Positions 26,567 to 37,873 of a DNA stretch of 64,000 nt are shown piece after piece. The notes beneath the pieces are model-generated. The model saw only the letters and a program-made list of their open reading frames with translations, searched no databases and was not told the origin of the DNA. Numbering within the stretch: the first letter of the stretch is position 1; each line of letters starts with the position of its first letter. Both the position numbers and the translations under genes were made by a program. Origin of the DNA: Amarolinea aalborgensis (lineage in GTDB: Bacteria > Chloroflexota > Anaerolineae > SSC4 > Amarolineaceae); NCBI RefSeq assembly GCF_900491745.1, contig NZ_UETR01000006.1, positions 186,001 through 250,000 on the forward strand, written 5' to 3'.

Positions 26567-27709
26567 TCAGCGCACCTCAATGCGGTCGCGAGTGGCAACA
26601 GCGAGTTCGTCTTCGCGGAACAGAGTCGGAATGATGTCTTCCCCTTTGCGCGATAGGCGAATTAGGACCCCTTCGTCTGGGTCTTCGCTTGCAGCCTTCT
26701 GGAACGCCTCAATGGCGTCCCAACTGTGAGAGGTAGCCACAACCTGTACATCAAGGCGTCGGGCAAGTCCGAACAAGGCTCGCCATACATCAAGCTGAAT
26801 CGAATAGTGCATGCCATTTTCAAACTCGTCTATCAACAAGAGCCCGTCTTTGGCGTTGACCAGTGAGAGCACAATGCCAAAAAGACGGTTGAGACCGTCA
26901 CCAAAGGAGCGGAGGTTTACGGGGCGTGGCATGCCCTTGGATCTAACGATTGCAGTACGTGGCTGCCGTGTCCCCTCTCCACCGACCATGGAAACGGCCG
27001 ATATACCGGGTTCAATAATACGCAGCGCCCTGACAACATCTTCTTCGCGATCTGAAAGCGCGACCATGTCCCACAGAGGCCCCAGGGTAGCCGTCCGTTC
27101 GCCGCCGTAGGGGCTCACAAACACACATGACACTCGAGGTTCATTTTGGAACACTGACGTAGGTAGACGCCCGCGGTAGTATCGGCTCAAAGAGTCCAAC
27201 GGCAGTAAACGCTGCACACCGCTCGCCTCCACCACCAAGGCCGGCAAAACCTCTCCCTCACCGAATAAGGTCTGTTGGCCGAAAAGGTTGAGTTGCTGAA
27301 GAATCCGTCTCCTCGATCCATCTGCTGCCCGTTCTTCAGAGAACCACCCGGCTTCCATAGTCAATCTCATTGGCCGTTGACCGCCATTCGCCGCGATCAC
27401 CAACGGTTGAGGTTTGGTAGAAAACTCCGGAAAGCCGTGAAATAGGCTCGATAGTGCAAACAAACTGTCTGCGTCTGCTGGCCGCGGCGGGTCCTCCGTC
27501 TCTCTCAGATCCTCCTCTCGAAAGCGGATGATGTCATAGATAACAGAAGGCGACGCGTCGGAGGCCAGAATGCGAAGGGCTTCCAACACCGACGATTTCC
27601 CGGTATTGTTCCGCCCTGTGATCAGATTAACCCGTCCGAGGCCTTCGATCTTGAGATGCCGAAACGCTCGAAATCGCTCGATAGTCAAGGTCCCGATTCT
27701 TGGTTCCAT
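26567..27709 (-). CDS. OLD/AriA-like AAA ATPase (AAA_15/AAA_21 type)
   Basis: A protein of 380 aa from the ATG at 27709, with AAGGAG seven bases upstream. The N-terminus LTIERFRAFRHLKIEGLGRV leads to Walker A GRNNTGKSSVLEAL, as in OLD-family and SMC-like ATPases that begin with a strand describing the P-loop. Walker B is DGLLLIDEFENGMHYSIQL and the switch histidine is VVATSHSWDAIEAF. There is no internal TOPRIM domain; that function is supplied by the next gene one base downstream. In AriA, GajA and Ptuntin-like systems the ATPase senses invasion and controls a nuclease. This pair is a candidate defence module, isolated from other phage-defence genes here. Confidence 0.85.
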   Translation of the reverse strand: MEPRIGTLTIERFRAFRHLKIEGLGRVNLITGRNNTGKSSVLEALRILASDASPSVIYDIIRFREEDLRETEDPPRPADADSLFALSSLFHGFPEFSTKPQPLVIAANGGQRPMRLTMEAGWFSEERAADGSRRRILQQLNLFGQQTLFGEGEVLPALVVEASGVQRLLPLDSLSRYYRGRLPTSVFQNEPRVSCVFVSPYGGERTATLGPLWDMVALSDREEDVVRALRIIEPGISAVSMVGGEGTRQPRTAIVRSKGMPRPVNLRSFGDGLNRLFGIVLSLVNAKDGLLLIDEFENGMHYSIQLDVWRALFGLARRLDVQVVATSHSWDAIEAFQKAASEDPDEGVLIRLSRKGEDIIPTLFREDELAVATRDRIEVR

Positions 27710-27906
27710 AATACTACTCCTTAGAATGGTCCGCATGAGTCCAACTTAGTCTTTTCATTATACCCTCATCTCCAACGATGCCCCAAACAGCCCTGTCATG
27801 TGGCAAGGCGAGCGCAACCACTAGGCCTTTCCCAACGTCATGTTAGATGCGCCGCGCATGCAATGAGGCTGCGCGTCGGTTTGTCATGGAGCCCGGGAGG
27901 TTGACC

Positions 27907-30900
27907 ATGAAACGCTCACTTTCGATCCCGCTCGTCGTCACATTGCTCCTCACATCGTTCCTGCTCATCAGCCGTTCGCACCCGACCGACGCCGCGTTGC
28001 CCTTGACCGACGCGCCTGCCGGATTCACGCCGGCAGCACAACCTGCCTGGCGCAGCGGCGGCCCTTTCGACGCGTATCAACAGCCCATTGCCATGGGCGA
28101 CGTGGCCGCATCGCCGGCTTACGCCACGGATGGCACCCTGTTCGCCGCCGGGCAAAGCGGCGTCTATCGCACCACGGACCGCGGGACTTCCTGGCAGGTT
28201 GCCCTGCCGCTGCCAGCGCGTGACGACCATGCCCAGGCCACACATGTGCGCCTGTCGCCCGGCTATGCCACCGATGGCACTGTGTTTGCCACCTTTGTCA
28301 ACGGCGCCACCTGGACCGCCGGCCTGGTCAAGTCCACCGACCGCGGCCAGACCTGGACCTTCGACACGAGCCAGGGCGAGATGCGTGCGCTGGCCCTGTC
28401 GCCCGCCTACCTGACCGACGCCACGCTGTGGACGGCCAGGGGCGATGAGGTCTTCAAGTCTACCGATGGCGGAGCCGCCTGGTCGGCCTACCGCCTGGCG
28501 CCGCCCGGTGACAGCTATGACGTCTTCAACCTGGCGGTTTCACCCGCGTTTGCCAGCGATCACACCCTGTTCGCCACCGGCTATGGCGCAACCCGCCGCA
28601 GCACCGATGGCGGATTGACTTGGGCCAGCGTGGGCGGTTATGCCCCAGGCTTTGGCGTTGTCGTGTCGCCGCTCTACGCTCAGGACGACACGGTCTGGAC
28701 CACCTACCGTTTCATTGAGTCGCCTGGCGATGGTCGGCCGGAGAGCGCGGTGCAGCGCACCACCAACCGCGGCGGTTCGTGGGCGCTGACGGCGGCAGGC
28801 TTGCCCGGTGTGTATGAGCCGTTCCCGCGTGCGCTGGCCGTGTCGCCTGCGTACGCCAACGATCACACGCTCTTCACGGCGCTCAGCGGCCAGTTGGTTG
28901 CCGGCCTCTCCCGCAGCCTGTTTCGCAGCCTGGACGGCGGCAGCAGTTGGATTGACCTTGGCTCCGCGCCTGGAAATCCAGATGTCCATGCCCTGGCTGT
29001 TACTTCCACAGCACCGGATGGCTTGATGGCTCATGTCGCCACCTCGGCCGGCGTCTGGCACTACGGCGGGTTGTGCGAGGAGCGGCTGGTCAACGGCGGC
29101 TTCGAGTATGACGCGGCCTGGCGCTTTCCACTCACGCCCTATCCGGCTGCTTACAGCATGCGCGTCGTGCGCAGCGGTCAGCGCAGCGGCCGCAGCGGCA
29201 TTGACCAGGGCCGCGATGTCTACAGCTACTCCAGCGCATCGCAGACCGTTGTTCTGCCGGCTGGCGCCGCCAACGTGACGCTGACCCTGTGGTGGTACCC
29301 GGTTTCGGCCGAGGTCAATCTGGAGACGCCTGGCGATGCTCCGACCCCTGGCGCTGCATCCCAGGCGTGGGAAAAACCCCTGGCCGGCGACCGCCAATAC
29401 GTGCTGATTCTAGACAGCAGCGGCGCGATCCTGCGCACACTGCTGTGGACGCGCAGCAATGCTCGTAGCTGGCAGCGACTTGATGCTGACCTGAGCGAGT
29501 TTGCTGGCCGCACGGTGCAGGTGCACTTTGGCGCGTTCAACGACGGCGATGGCCGCAGCACGGCGATGTACGTGGATGACGCCTCGCTCATCGCGTGCGC
29601 GCCGGGCGCCAGCCGCAGCCGCAGCCGTTTGCCGTTCGCGCCCAAACAGTTTGTGCTCAACCCTGCGCCTACGGCTACCCCAACGCCGACCGTGCCGCCA
29701 GACCTCTTGCAGGCGCGATACTTACGCTCGTTGGCAGCCGCTCCTGGCGAGAATGGGCCGCTCTACGGTCTGACCAATGAAGGCTATCTGGTCAAGAGTA
29801 TCAATCGCGGCGCGAACTGGAATTACCTGCCGCTGCCGGCGCTCATCAGCGGCGCACCGCTGCGCAGCCGCGGCTACATCGGCATGGACTACAATCACCC
29901 GCAGACGCTCTATATTGGCGCCAGCACTCAAGGGTTGTGGCGCAGCACCGACGCAGGCATGACCTGGGCCAAACGCAGCGACATTCAGGCCGGACCGGTC
30001 ACCGTTAGCCTGGACAATCCAGATCAACTGTGGGCCGGCGTGCCCTGGTCGAGCATGCAAACAGCGCTCGTCACCAGCACCGACGGCGGCTTGACCTGGG
30101 CCGACGCAGGCATGGGTCTGAATGGCGACGTGACCAGCCCCATCTTGATTGACCCACAGGCGCACAATGTTATGTTCCTCATCACGAACACGGGGCCGCG
30201 CGGCGGCGCAACGCTCTATCGCGCCACGGCGGCCATGTGGGAGCCGCTGCCGACCGCGCCGCTCGGGTTCCCACTGAGCGGTGGGCCTGGCTTTGGCCTG
30301 ATGCTCGATGGCGAGTCGCGCGGCCTGTACGTGGGCAACGATGATGTGCTCTTCGTCAGCCATAACGCCTATCTCCCAGACCGCAGCGCCATCACCTGGG
30401 ATTTTGTGCACGATTTCGTCGCGCCCTTCCGCGCTTTGCCGATGGCCGTAGGCAGCGGGCCCAATGGCAATACGCTGTACGCCTCACTCTATGATTTTGT
30501 CACTGGCCGCGGGCGAACTCTGCGCAGCGACGATCACGGCGCCGTCTGGGCGCGGCTGGACATTCCGCCTTACCAGCAGCTGATTCTGCCCGACGGCCCG
30601 GCCGCGCGCGTCTTTGGTTATCCCTGGAGCAGCATTATCCAGGCCGATGTGCCGTCCAGCCCCAACCGCCTGCTCTATCGCTCCACCGATGCCGGCGCAA
30701 TCTGGTCAGAGATGGGCGTGGCGCTGGCGGAACACACGATCAGCAGCGCCTTTCCAGACATTTTGTACGCGGGCGATGGCTATCCCTGTTACGCGGGCGG
30801 CGACCCCACACCCATGTGGCGCACGACCAACGGCGGCGTCGCCTGGTATCAACTGCTGAACGGCCTCAACCTGAAACCGCTGGCAGCCAATTCGCTGAAT

Positions 30901-33530
30901 CAGCGTCTGTACGCGGCTGGCTGCGATGGGCCGTACCTGAGCACCAATGCCGGCGATACGTTTACGCATCAGCCGAGCCCGCTGTTTGGCCTGTATGATG
31001 TCAAAGTCATCGCGCCCGTAGAGCCGGCCTGGACCACCGTGTGGGTTGGCGGCGTGAGCGAGGGCGGCGGCGGCGCCGTGATCGTCAGCACCAACGGCGG
31101 CGCCACCTGGACGCAGTCCACACCGCCGGAGCTTGACATGGGTTGGTTCGGCGATCTGATGGTAGATCGTTGGTCGGCCGGCCATGTTCTGGCTGCAACC
31201 GCCAACGGCGTGTGGCGCACGACCAACAATGGAACAACCTGGAACACGTTGTCAACTGGCCTGAGCAGCCTGCTGCCAGGCGGACTGCTCTCTCTGGCCC
31301 AAATGCCAGCCGCCCCGTCACATCGCTATCTCCTCGGCTCAACGCATGGGCTATACGTCTTCATGCCCACGGCGGCCGAGTGGGTGCACGTGACCGGTAC
31401 CCCGTTTGACGATTTGGCGGTGAGCGACCTCCTGGTGATGGACGGCGCACCCAACGACCTGTACGTGACGACCCCGGCGGGCGTCTTTATCTACGATCTG
31501 CACAGCCTACCCGCGCCCGTATCTACGCCGACTCCAACTCCGACACCAACGGCCTGCCCCACCGGCAGCGTTCCGGTGCCCGGCGGATGCGCGACGATTA
31601 CGCCTACGCCCACGCGCACGCGCACGCCGACCCCGACGGCCGTACCCGCAACGGTCACGCGCACGCCCAGCGCGACCGCTACGCCTACACGCACGCGCAC
31701 GCCGACCCCGACCGCTACGCCCACGCGCACGCCGACCCCGACTACGGCGCCTGCGACTGCTACGCCCACACGCACAGCCACGACGATACCCACGGCGACG
31801 CCTGGGCCGCAGCCAACGCCTTATTGGGCTGGCCGCCTGAATCTACCCGCGGGCGCGCACCCACACGGCTTGACTCTCAGCGCCGATGGTCTGCGCCTCT
31901 ATGTGGCTTTTCACGGCAATGAGCACAGTGGGCGCACACTCGGCGTGGTCAACACATCGCCCTTGGCTTTGCAGGCCCAAATCAACCTGGCCAATGAGGC
32001 CACCGGGCCAAATGATGTGGCCCTTATCAACCAGGGAGGGCTGGTCGGCGTCACCAATCGCCAGACAAACAACATCAAGATCGTGGATGTCAATGCCAAC
32101 ACTGTCGTAAACACCCTGGCCACGGACCTGATGCCCAACGGCATCGTCGTGCAAGGCAACTACGGCTATGCCGCAAATTTTGGCAGCGATTCGGTAACGG
32201 TTTTTGACCCTGCAACCTTGAGCGTTGTCCGCACGCTGAATGATGTCGGAGATGAGCCGAGCCTGTTTGCTGCCGATCCGGTGACGGGGGATGTCTATCT
32301 TTCGGCCCACGGCGCCAATGAAATTGCACGCCTGCATGACGGTTTTACCGTGGGGCGCTACACTGGCGTCATCAGCCCCTACGGCCTGGCCTTTGATCCG
32401 ATCAGCCGCTATCTGTTTGTGGCCAATCGCGGCAGCGCCCAGACGGTCACGGTGCTCGATACGCGGACCGCGGGCGTAATTGCCACGATTGGCACGGGCA
32501 AGGAGCCGTTCACCCTGGCGATCAATCCGGACAGCGGGCATCTTTTTGTCACGTGTGGCGATGAGGTGAAAGTGTACCGCACCGATGATTGGAGCCTGGT
32601 GACCAGCATTGCGGCGCCGGCTGGCGCGGAAGAAGGCATTGCTCTCGATTCGGCGCGCGACAAAGTCTACGTCGCCAGCGGCGATGGCGATGCCATCACC
32701 GTGATTCAGGATCAAGGCCCGGCGCAGGTGGTCTTTGCCAGCAATCGTGACGGCAACAGCGAAATCTATCGTATGCTGCCGGATGGCCGCGAACAACGGC
32801 GGTTGACTTTCACCGCTGCGGCTTTTGAAACCTCGCCGGTCGGCTCGCCCAATGGGCGCTGGATTGCGATGGTGCGCGCAGAAACGAATGCGCCTGGTCA
32901 TCTGTGGCTCATGAGTCGCGACGGCCGGAACGCCCGCCAACTGACCTTTGGCGACGCCTCCGATCAGGATCCCACCTGGTCGGCGGACAGCAGCCGTGTG
33001 GCGTTTAGCAGCGAACGCGATGGCAATTGGGAAATCTACACGGTGCGCGTGGCGGATGGCGTCGTGACCAGACTGACCAACAACCCGGCGGCCGACCTCA
33101 GCCCCGACTGGTCGCACCTCAACGGCCGCTTGGCGTTTCAATCGAATCGCGGCGGCGTCAATCCAGAAATCTACACAATGGCAGCCGATGGCAGCGATGT
33201 CCGGCGCCTCACGACCAATCTCAACGGCGACGCCGACCCCAGCTGGTCCCCGTCGGCCGATCGTTTGGTGTTCTGGGGCACACGGGAGCAGCAGGCGCTC
33301 TACACGATGCGGGCCGATGGCAGCAACATCGTCTTGCTGGCGCCGCAGGCGCTGCGGCCGAATGCGCCAGCCTGGGGCTTTGTCGGCGAAACGATCGTCT
33401 TCAGCGGTTACCGGGCGGGCAGCGGCTACAGCGAGGTGTTTCGCATCGAAGCCAACGGCAGCGGCCTGGCGCTGCTGACATTCAACGAGGTGGATTTCGA
33501 CTACGCGCCGAACTGGTTGCCGGGCTGGTA

Positions 33531-33531
<1 letters not shown>
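27907..33531 (+). CDS. Secreted 1874-aa multi-propeller protein (BNR repeats, jelly-roll, Thr-Pro linker, YncE-like and TolB-like propellers)
   Basis: The ATG at 27907 follows GGAGG by six bases, and an N-terminal signal (SIPLVVTLLLTSFLLIS) indicates export. Sortilin/BNR-type repeats occupy about 60-385 and again 598-1198, with many SxDGGxTW Asp-boxes (KSTDGGAAWSAY, RSTDGGLTWASV). A jelly-roll-like domain at 388-565 opens ERLVNGGFEYDAAW and ends YVDDASLIACAP. A Thr-Pro-rich linker covers about 1208-1308. Next comes a YncE-like propeller (HGLTLSADGLRLYVAF, VFDPATLSVVRTL) to about 1605, and the C-terminus is a TolB-like propeller with FASNRDGNSEIYRM repeats. No anchor is visible at the C-terminus. 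The likely role is cell-surface binding or scaffolding. Substrate unknown. Confidence 0.88.
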
Positions 33532-33603
<72 letters not shown>

Positions 33604-33614
33604 TTCTTGTTCTG

Positions 33615-34196
33615 CTAAGGATGGCGGTCGGCCTCGCCTAGCTCATCATCCTCTTCGTCCTCTTCGTGCCACGCCCACGGGCTGCCCGCGGGCAGCTTAC
33701 CATTCTTTCTATTCAGGAGGCGCAGGCGCTGGCGTTCTTTGGCTCGCTCTTCCAGGTGAAAACTGACGGGCGCCAAAGCCACCAGGCTGACAATGGTCAG
33801 CACGGTGGTGAAGATAGCCAGGGCAAACGCGCCCACGCCTACCGCCATGCCGACCGCGGCTACCAGCCAGATCGTGGCTGCGGTGGTGAGGCCGCGAATG
33901 CTGCTCTTCGTTTGTAGCAGTGCGCCCGCGCCCAGGAAACCGACGCCGGTGACGATCTGCGCGGCGACGCGCGCGGTGTCTCGCGTGGTGCCTTCCATCG
34001 GAAAACCGTCCACCGACAGAATCGTGAAGAGGCACGACGCCAGGGAGATCACCATGTTGGTGCGCAGCCCGGCCGGATGCCGATTCCAGATGCGTTCCAG
34101 CCCAATCAGGCTGCCGAGCAAGGCAGCCAGCGTGACCTTGAACGCCACAGGACCCAGGCTGCTGAACTGCGCCGCAAAACCAAGATGTGGGTTCAT
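33615..34196 (-). CDS. MgtC/SapB family membrane protein
   Basis: A protein of 193 aa from the ATG at 34196, three bases after the nadB stop. The longer frame to 34412 lies inside nadB. The MgtC signature is AALLGSLIGLERIWNRHPAG and LRTNMVISLASCLFTILS, followed by QIVTGVGFLGAGALLQTKSS and IRGLTTAATIWLVAAVGMAV. There are four or five membrane helices, and a short basic-acidic C-terminal tail ends in EEDEEDDELGEADRHP. Roles proposed for the family include adaptation to low magnesium and control of F-type ATPase. Its position at the end of the nad operon suggests co-transcription but no functional link is known. Confidence 0.88.
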   Translation of the reverse strand: MNPHLGFAAQFSSLGPVAFKVTLAALLGSLIGLERIWNRHPAGLRTNMVISLASCLFTILSVDGFPMEGTTRDTARVAAQIVTGVGFLGAGALLQTKSSIRGLTTAATIWLVAAVGMAVGVGAFALAIFTTVLTIVSLVALAPVSFHLEERAKERQRLRLLNRKNGKLPAGSPWAWHEEDEEDDELGEADRHP

Positions 34197-34198
34197 GC

Positions 34199-35767
34199 TT
34201 ATTCCCGGTAATGAGCGCCCATGCTGCGTTTGTTCTGCCAGGCGGCCGAGGCGACGAGAATGGCGGTGCGCACGGCATTGCGCAGGCCGATCAAGCCGTC
34301 GGTCAGACGCGAGGTGCGATAGAAGCTCTCGATCTCGGTCTCCAGGTGATACAACTCGCTCAGCGCGCGGTCGAGCCGCCGCGTGGTGCGCGCCAGTCCC
34401 ACGTAATTCCACATCATATGCTTGATTGCGCTCATATCCTGGCTGATCAGCGCCGGGTCAGGCTCGTCCAGGCCATCGTCCCGCCAGGGCGGGATGTCGT
34501 CTCCGGGGATGAGCAGGCCCGCAGGGAGGTGCGCAGCAATGTGACGCGCAGCCCGGCTGCCCCACACAAGCCCTTCCAGCAGCGAGGTGCTGGCCAGCCG
34601 GTTCGCGCCATGCACTCCCGTGCACGATACCTCGCCCACGGCGTAGAGGTGACGGATGGTGGTCTTGCCCCATTCGTCCACCCACACGCCGCCGCACTGG
34701 TAGTGCGCAGCCGGCACCACCGGCACCAGGTCCGTGGCAATGTCCACGCCATAGGGCAACAGGCTCTCGCGAATGGTGGGGAAATGCTCCATAATCTGCG
34801 GCCGGCCGATGTACGAGCGCAGATCGAGGTAGACGTGCGTCACATCACGCGCCAACATTTCCTGGTGGATGCTGCGCGCCACGACGTCACGCGGGGCCAA
34901 ATCCTTCCACTCTGGCGCGTAGCGCTGCATGAACGGCTCGCCGTTGGCGTCCACCAGCCGCGCGCCTGCGCCTCGCACCGCTTCCGAAATCAACAAATTG
35001 GGCGCGGCCACGTCATAGAACGTTGTCGGGTGAAACTGGACGAACTCCATGTTGATCACCCGCGCCTGCGCGCGCTGGGCCATCGCCACGCCGTCTCCGC
35101 GCGCGCCAGCGGGGTTCGTGGTGCGCAGGAAAATCTGGCCCAGGCCGCCGGTTGCCAGGATGGTTTCCCGCGCCAGGCAGCGCTTGACCTGGCCGGTCGC
35201 CTGCTCGAAGAGATACGCGCCCACGCAGGCGCGGCGTTCATAAAGCGCGAGGCGGTTCAGCGAATGGTGGGAAGGCGTCAACAAGTCCACGGCCGTATGG
35301 CCGGTCAGCATCGTCACCCGTGGATGGGCAGCCAGCGCCTGCATCAATGCCAGCTCAATCGCTTTGCCGGTGTGATCGGCCACGTGCAGGATGCGCGGCA
35401 TAGAATGACCGCCTTCCAGCGCCAGCGACAGCGCGCCGTTCTCCTGGCGGTCGAACTGTACACCCACCCGTTCCAGCAAGACGCGCTTGAGGATGGGCGG
35501 CCCTTCCGCGGCCAGGAGCTGCGCCGCCTTGGGGTAACTGTGCCCGGCGCCGGCGCGTAGGATATCGGCCGCCAGATTTTCAGGCGCATCGTGTTCGCCC
35601 TGGTAGATGATGCCGCCCTGCGCCCAAAGCGTGTTCGAGTCTTCAGGCTGCGCCGCGCGCGTCACCACCATCACACCCACGCCGGCATCGGCCAGTTCCA
35701 GGGCGGCCGTGGCGCCGGCAATACCACTGCCAAGAATCAGAACGTCGGTTTCCAGGTATTCGCTCAT
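34199..35767 (-). CDS. nadB: L-aspartate oxidase
   Basis: A protein of 522 aa. The FAD-binding motif is DVLILGSGIAGATAALELAD at the N-terminus. SNTLWAQGGIIY near 45-56 and RRHH-type substrate loops such as EFVQFHPTTFY follow, and the covalent-flavin histidine of succinate dehydrogenases is absent, as expected for NadB. The helical C-terminal domain contains SAIKHMMWNYVGLARTTRRL. It oxidises L-aspartate to iminoaspartate, the first step of de novo NAD synthesis, in the cytoplasm. It lies three bases after nadA in a nadC-nadA-nadB-mgtC run. Confidence 0.95.
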   Translation of the reverse strand: MSEYLETDVLILGSGIAGATAALELADAGVGVMVVTRAAQPEDSNTLWAQGGIIYQGEHDAPENLAADILRAGAGHSYPKAAQLLAAEGPPILKRVLLERVGVQFDRQENGALSLALEGGHSMPRILHVADHTGKAIELALMQALAAHPRVTMLTGHTAVDLLTPSHHSLNRLALYERRACVGAYLFEQATGQVKRCLARETILATGGLGQIFLRTTNPAGARGDGVAMAQRAQARVINMEFVQFHPTTFYDVAAPNLLISEAVRGAGARLVDANGEPFMQRYAPEWKDLAPRDVVARSIHQEMLARDVTHVYLDLRSYIGRPQIMEHFPTIRESLLPYGVDIATDLVPVVPAAHYQCGGVWVDEWGKTTIRHLYAVGEVSCTGVHGANRLASTSLLEGLVWGSRAARHIAAHLPAGLLIPGDDIPPWRDDGLDEPDPALISQDMSAIKHMMWNYVGLARTTRRLDRALSELYHLETEIESFYRTSRLTDGLIGLRNAVRTAILVASAAWQNKRSMGAHYRE

Positions 35768-35770
35768 GGT

Positions 35771-36847
35771 TTATCCAATCGCAATCATCCGCTGTACAGC
35801 CTGGGCGGCGCGCACACGGATCTCTTCAGGCACGTCAATCACGTACTGGACATCGCGCAGCGCATCGCGGGTCATCTGCAGCGAGATTTGGTTCATGTGG
35901 GGACAGCGCACCATGCACAGCCGCAGCATCTCCTTGTCGGGATTGGCCGCGGCCACATTTTCGCCCATGGAGCACTCGGTGAGCAGGAGATAGCGCGGGG
36001 CCTTGGTGCGCTCGACGTAACGAATCATGGCATTGGTGCTGCCAGAAAAATCAGAGGCCGCGACTACCTCGGGACTACATTCTGGGTGCGCCAGGATGAC
36101 CACATCGGGGAACTGGGCGCGCACCGTGTTGATATCGCCCACGGTGAACTGTTCGTGCACTTCGCAGCGGCCGTTCCAGCCGACCATCTGGAAATCCACG
36201 TCTGTATCTTGGAACGTGATGCTGCCGGTGGGAAGCCGTGTGGGCACGATGATGTGCTTGCCCGTGTCGCGCGCCACGTTGCGGGCCAGGTATTCATCGG
36301 GCAGGAAGATGACTGTGTCCACGCCCAGCGACGCGACGACGGCAGCGGCGTTGCCCGAGGTGCAGCAGATGTCGCTTTCGGCCTTGACATCGGCATAGGT
36401 ATTGACATAGGTCACTACCGGCACGCCAGGGAAGCGCGCCCTGAGCGCGCGCACATCCGCCGCCGTGATGCTGGCCGCCAGCGAGCAGCCGGCCTTGAGC
36501 GAGGGAATCAGCACGGTGCGCGTGGGGTTGAGGATTTTGGCCGTCTCGGCCATGAACTTGACGCCGCAGAAAACAATCATATCCTTGTCGGTCTGCGCGG
36601 CCTTCCGGCTCAGATCCAGCGAATCGCCCACGAAGTCAGGCACCGAATGAAACAGCGCCGGCTCCATGTAGTTGTGTCCCAGGATGACGGCGTTGCGCGC
36701 CTGCTTGAGCTGATTGATCTCATAGGCCAGCTCTGCTTGCAGGCGCAGCTCGAACGCCGGCGTGTAGTCGCCGATTTTGGCCTGTAGATCCGCAAAAATA
36801 TCGTCCACCGTCATGCGGGAGCGATCAACACTCTGTAACGTGGTCAT
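35771..36847 (-). CDS. nadA: Quinolinate synthase
   Basis: A protein of 358 aa. The three cluster-binding cysteines are recognisable in the loops SLKAGCSLAAS, LTECSMGENV and LCMVRCPHM. Other family motifs are ILGHNYMEPALFHSVPDFVG and FCGVKFMAETAKILNP. It carries a [4Fe-4S] cluster and condenses iminoaspartate with dihydroxyacetone phosphate to quinolinate. Its start overlaps the nadC stop by four bases, so translation is coupled. Confidence 0.96.
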   Translation of the reverse strand: MTTLQSVDRSRMTVDDIFADLQAKIGDYTPAFELRLQAELAYEINQLKQARNAVILGHNYMEPALFHSVPDFVGDSLDLSRKAAQTDKDMIVFCGVKFMAETAKILNPTRTVLIPSLKAGCSLAASITAADVRALRARFPGVPVVTYVNTYADVKAESDICCTSGNAAAVVASLGVDTVIFLPDEYLARNVARDTGKHIIVPTRLPTGSITFQDTDVDFQMVGWNGRCEVHEQFTVGDINTVRAQFPDVVILAHPECSPEVVAASDFSGSTNAMIRYVERTKAPRYLLLTECSMGENVAAANPDKEMLRLCMVRCPHMNQISLQMTRDALRDVQYVIDVPEEIRVRAAQAVQRMIAIG

Positions 36848-37716
36848 GTGCGACTCCTCAAATCCAGGCTAATATCGAGGGCTTTGACCGAATGGGTCAA
36901 CGCGCCAGCGGAGATGAAATCCACACCCGTGGCCGCAATGGCTGCCACCGTGTTTAGGTTCACATTGCCCGACGCCTCCAGGGGGATGCGACCGGCCGTC
37001 ATGCGCACGGCGTCGGTCATTTGCGCCAGAGACATGTTGTCCAGCATGATGCGATCTACGGGCTGCTGCAGCGCGTCGCGGAGCTGTTCCAGGTTCGTCA
37101 CTTCCACTTCGATGGGCCGCTGGCGCGGGTCGCCCTGGCGCACGCGCTGCACGGCCGCGGCCAGGCTGCCCACCGCGGCAAGGTGATTATCCTTGATCAT
37201 CGCCATATCGTAGAGGCCAAAACGGTGATTCTGCCCGCCGCCCAACCGCACCGCCCATTTGTCCAGCACGCGCAGTCCAGGCGCGGTCTTGCGCGTATCG
37301 AGAATGACGGCGTGCGTGCCCTGCACGGCATCCACATAGCGCCGTGTGAGGGTGGCAATGCCCGACATGCGCTGCAAGAAGTTCAGCGCCACGCGTTCGC
37401 CGGTCAGGATGGCGCGGCCGGGCCCATGAATCGTGGCCATGACCTGGCGCGCGGCGACGCGCTCGCCATCGGCCGCCAGGGGCGTCACCTGCACTTGGTC
37501 GCTCAGTTGCCGGAAGACCTGGGCCACCACGGCGAGTCCGGCCGCCACGCCCGCCTCCTTGGCGATGAAATCCCCATCCACCATCGCGGTTTCGGGGATC
37601 GTCAGCAGCGTGGTCACATCACCATCGCCGATGTCCTCGGCCAGGGCGTTGGCAATGATCTGGCCGATCTGCGCCTGCACCGCGTCTGATGTGTAATCGA
37701 AAGGTTCGCGTGTCAT
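36844..37716 (-). CDS. nadC: Nicotinate-nucleotide pyrophosphorylase (carboxylating)
   Basis: A protein of 290 aa. Motifs are LTGERVALNFLQRMSGIAT, ILDTRKTAPGLRVLDKWAVR and GGGQNHRFGLYDMAMIKDNH, with a C-terminal barrel strand ISAGALTHSVKALDISLDL. It converts quinolinate and PRPP to nicotinate mononucleotide. It is the first gene of the nad run. Upstream is a 157-bp divergent region shared with a DUF433 gene. Confidence 0.96.
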   Translation of the reverse strand: MTREPFDYTSDAVQAQIGQIIANALAEDIGDGDVTTLLTIPETAMVDGDFIAKEAGVAAGLAVVAQVFRQLSDQVQVTPLAADGERVAARQVMATIHGPGRAILTGERVALNFLQRMSGIATLTRRYVDAVQGTHAVILDTRKTAPGLRVLDKWAVRLGGGQNHRFGLYDMAMIKDNHLAAVGSLAAAVQRVRQGDPRQRPIEVEVTNLEQLRDALQQPVDRIMLDNMSLAQMTDAVRMTAGRIPLEASGNVNLNTVAAIAATGVDFISAGALTHSVKALDISLDLRSRT

Positions 37717-37807
37717 TGATCGTGCTTCTCCCTCGTGTTCTGCGCCGGGCTAACGGCCAGTTTACCACCGTTCCGCCCGCAAGGCCAAAGTCACGCGTCC
37801 CACGCTA

Positions 37808-37837
37808 TTGACGTAGTCGCCCATTTCAGGGTAAAAT
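37808..37837 (+). promoter_or_regulatory. Promoter of the second DUF433/DUF5615 pair
   Basis: TTGACG (37808-37813), 18 bases, then TAAAAT (37832-37837), 36 bases before the ATG at 37874. A good SigA-type match for a toxin-antitoxin unit. Confidence 0.65.
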
Positions 37838-37873
37838 AGTGTTCAGTTGGAAAACCGCGAACCGGAGGGCATC

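Noticed and set aside
31530..31830. Apparent short tandem repeats resembling a CRISPR-like pattern
   Set aside because: They are codons of the Thr-Pro linker of the propeller protein; there is no constant repeat/spacer alternation. The same holds for 40060-40375 and 40840-40950.
31843..33141. Long minus-strand open frame (432 codons) inside the multi-propeller gene
   Set aside because: It is the antisense of clearly recognisable YncE and TolB repeats and has no family features of its own.
33615..34412. Longer MgtC-family protein starting at 34412
   Set aside because: The first 72 codons lie inside nadB in another frame, and the MgtC domain begins right after the ATG at 34196.
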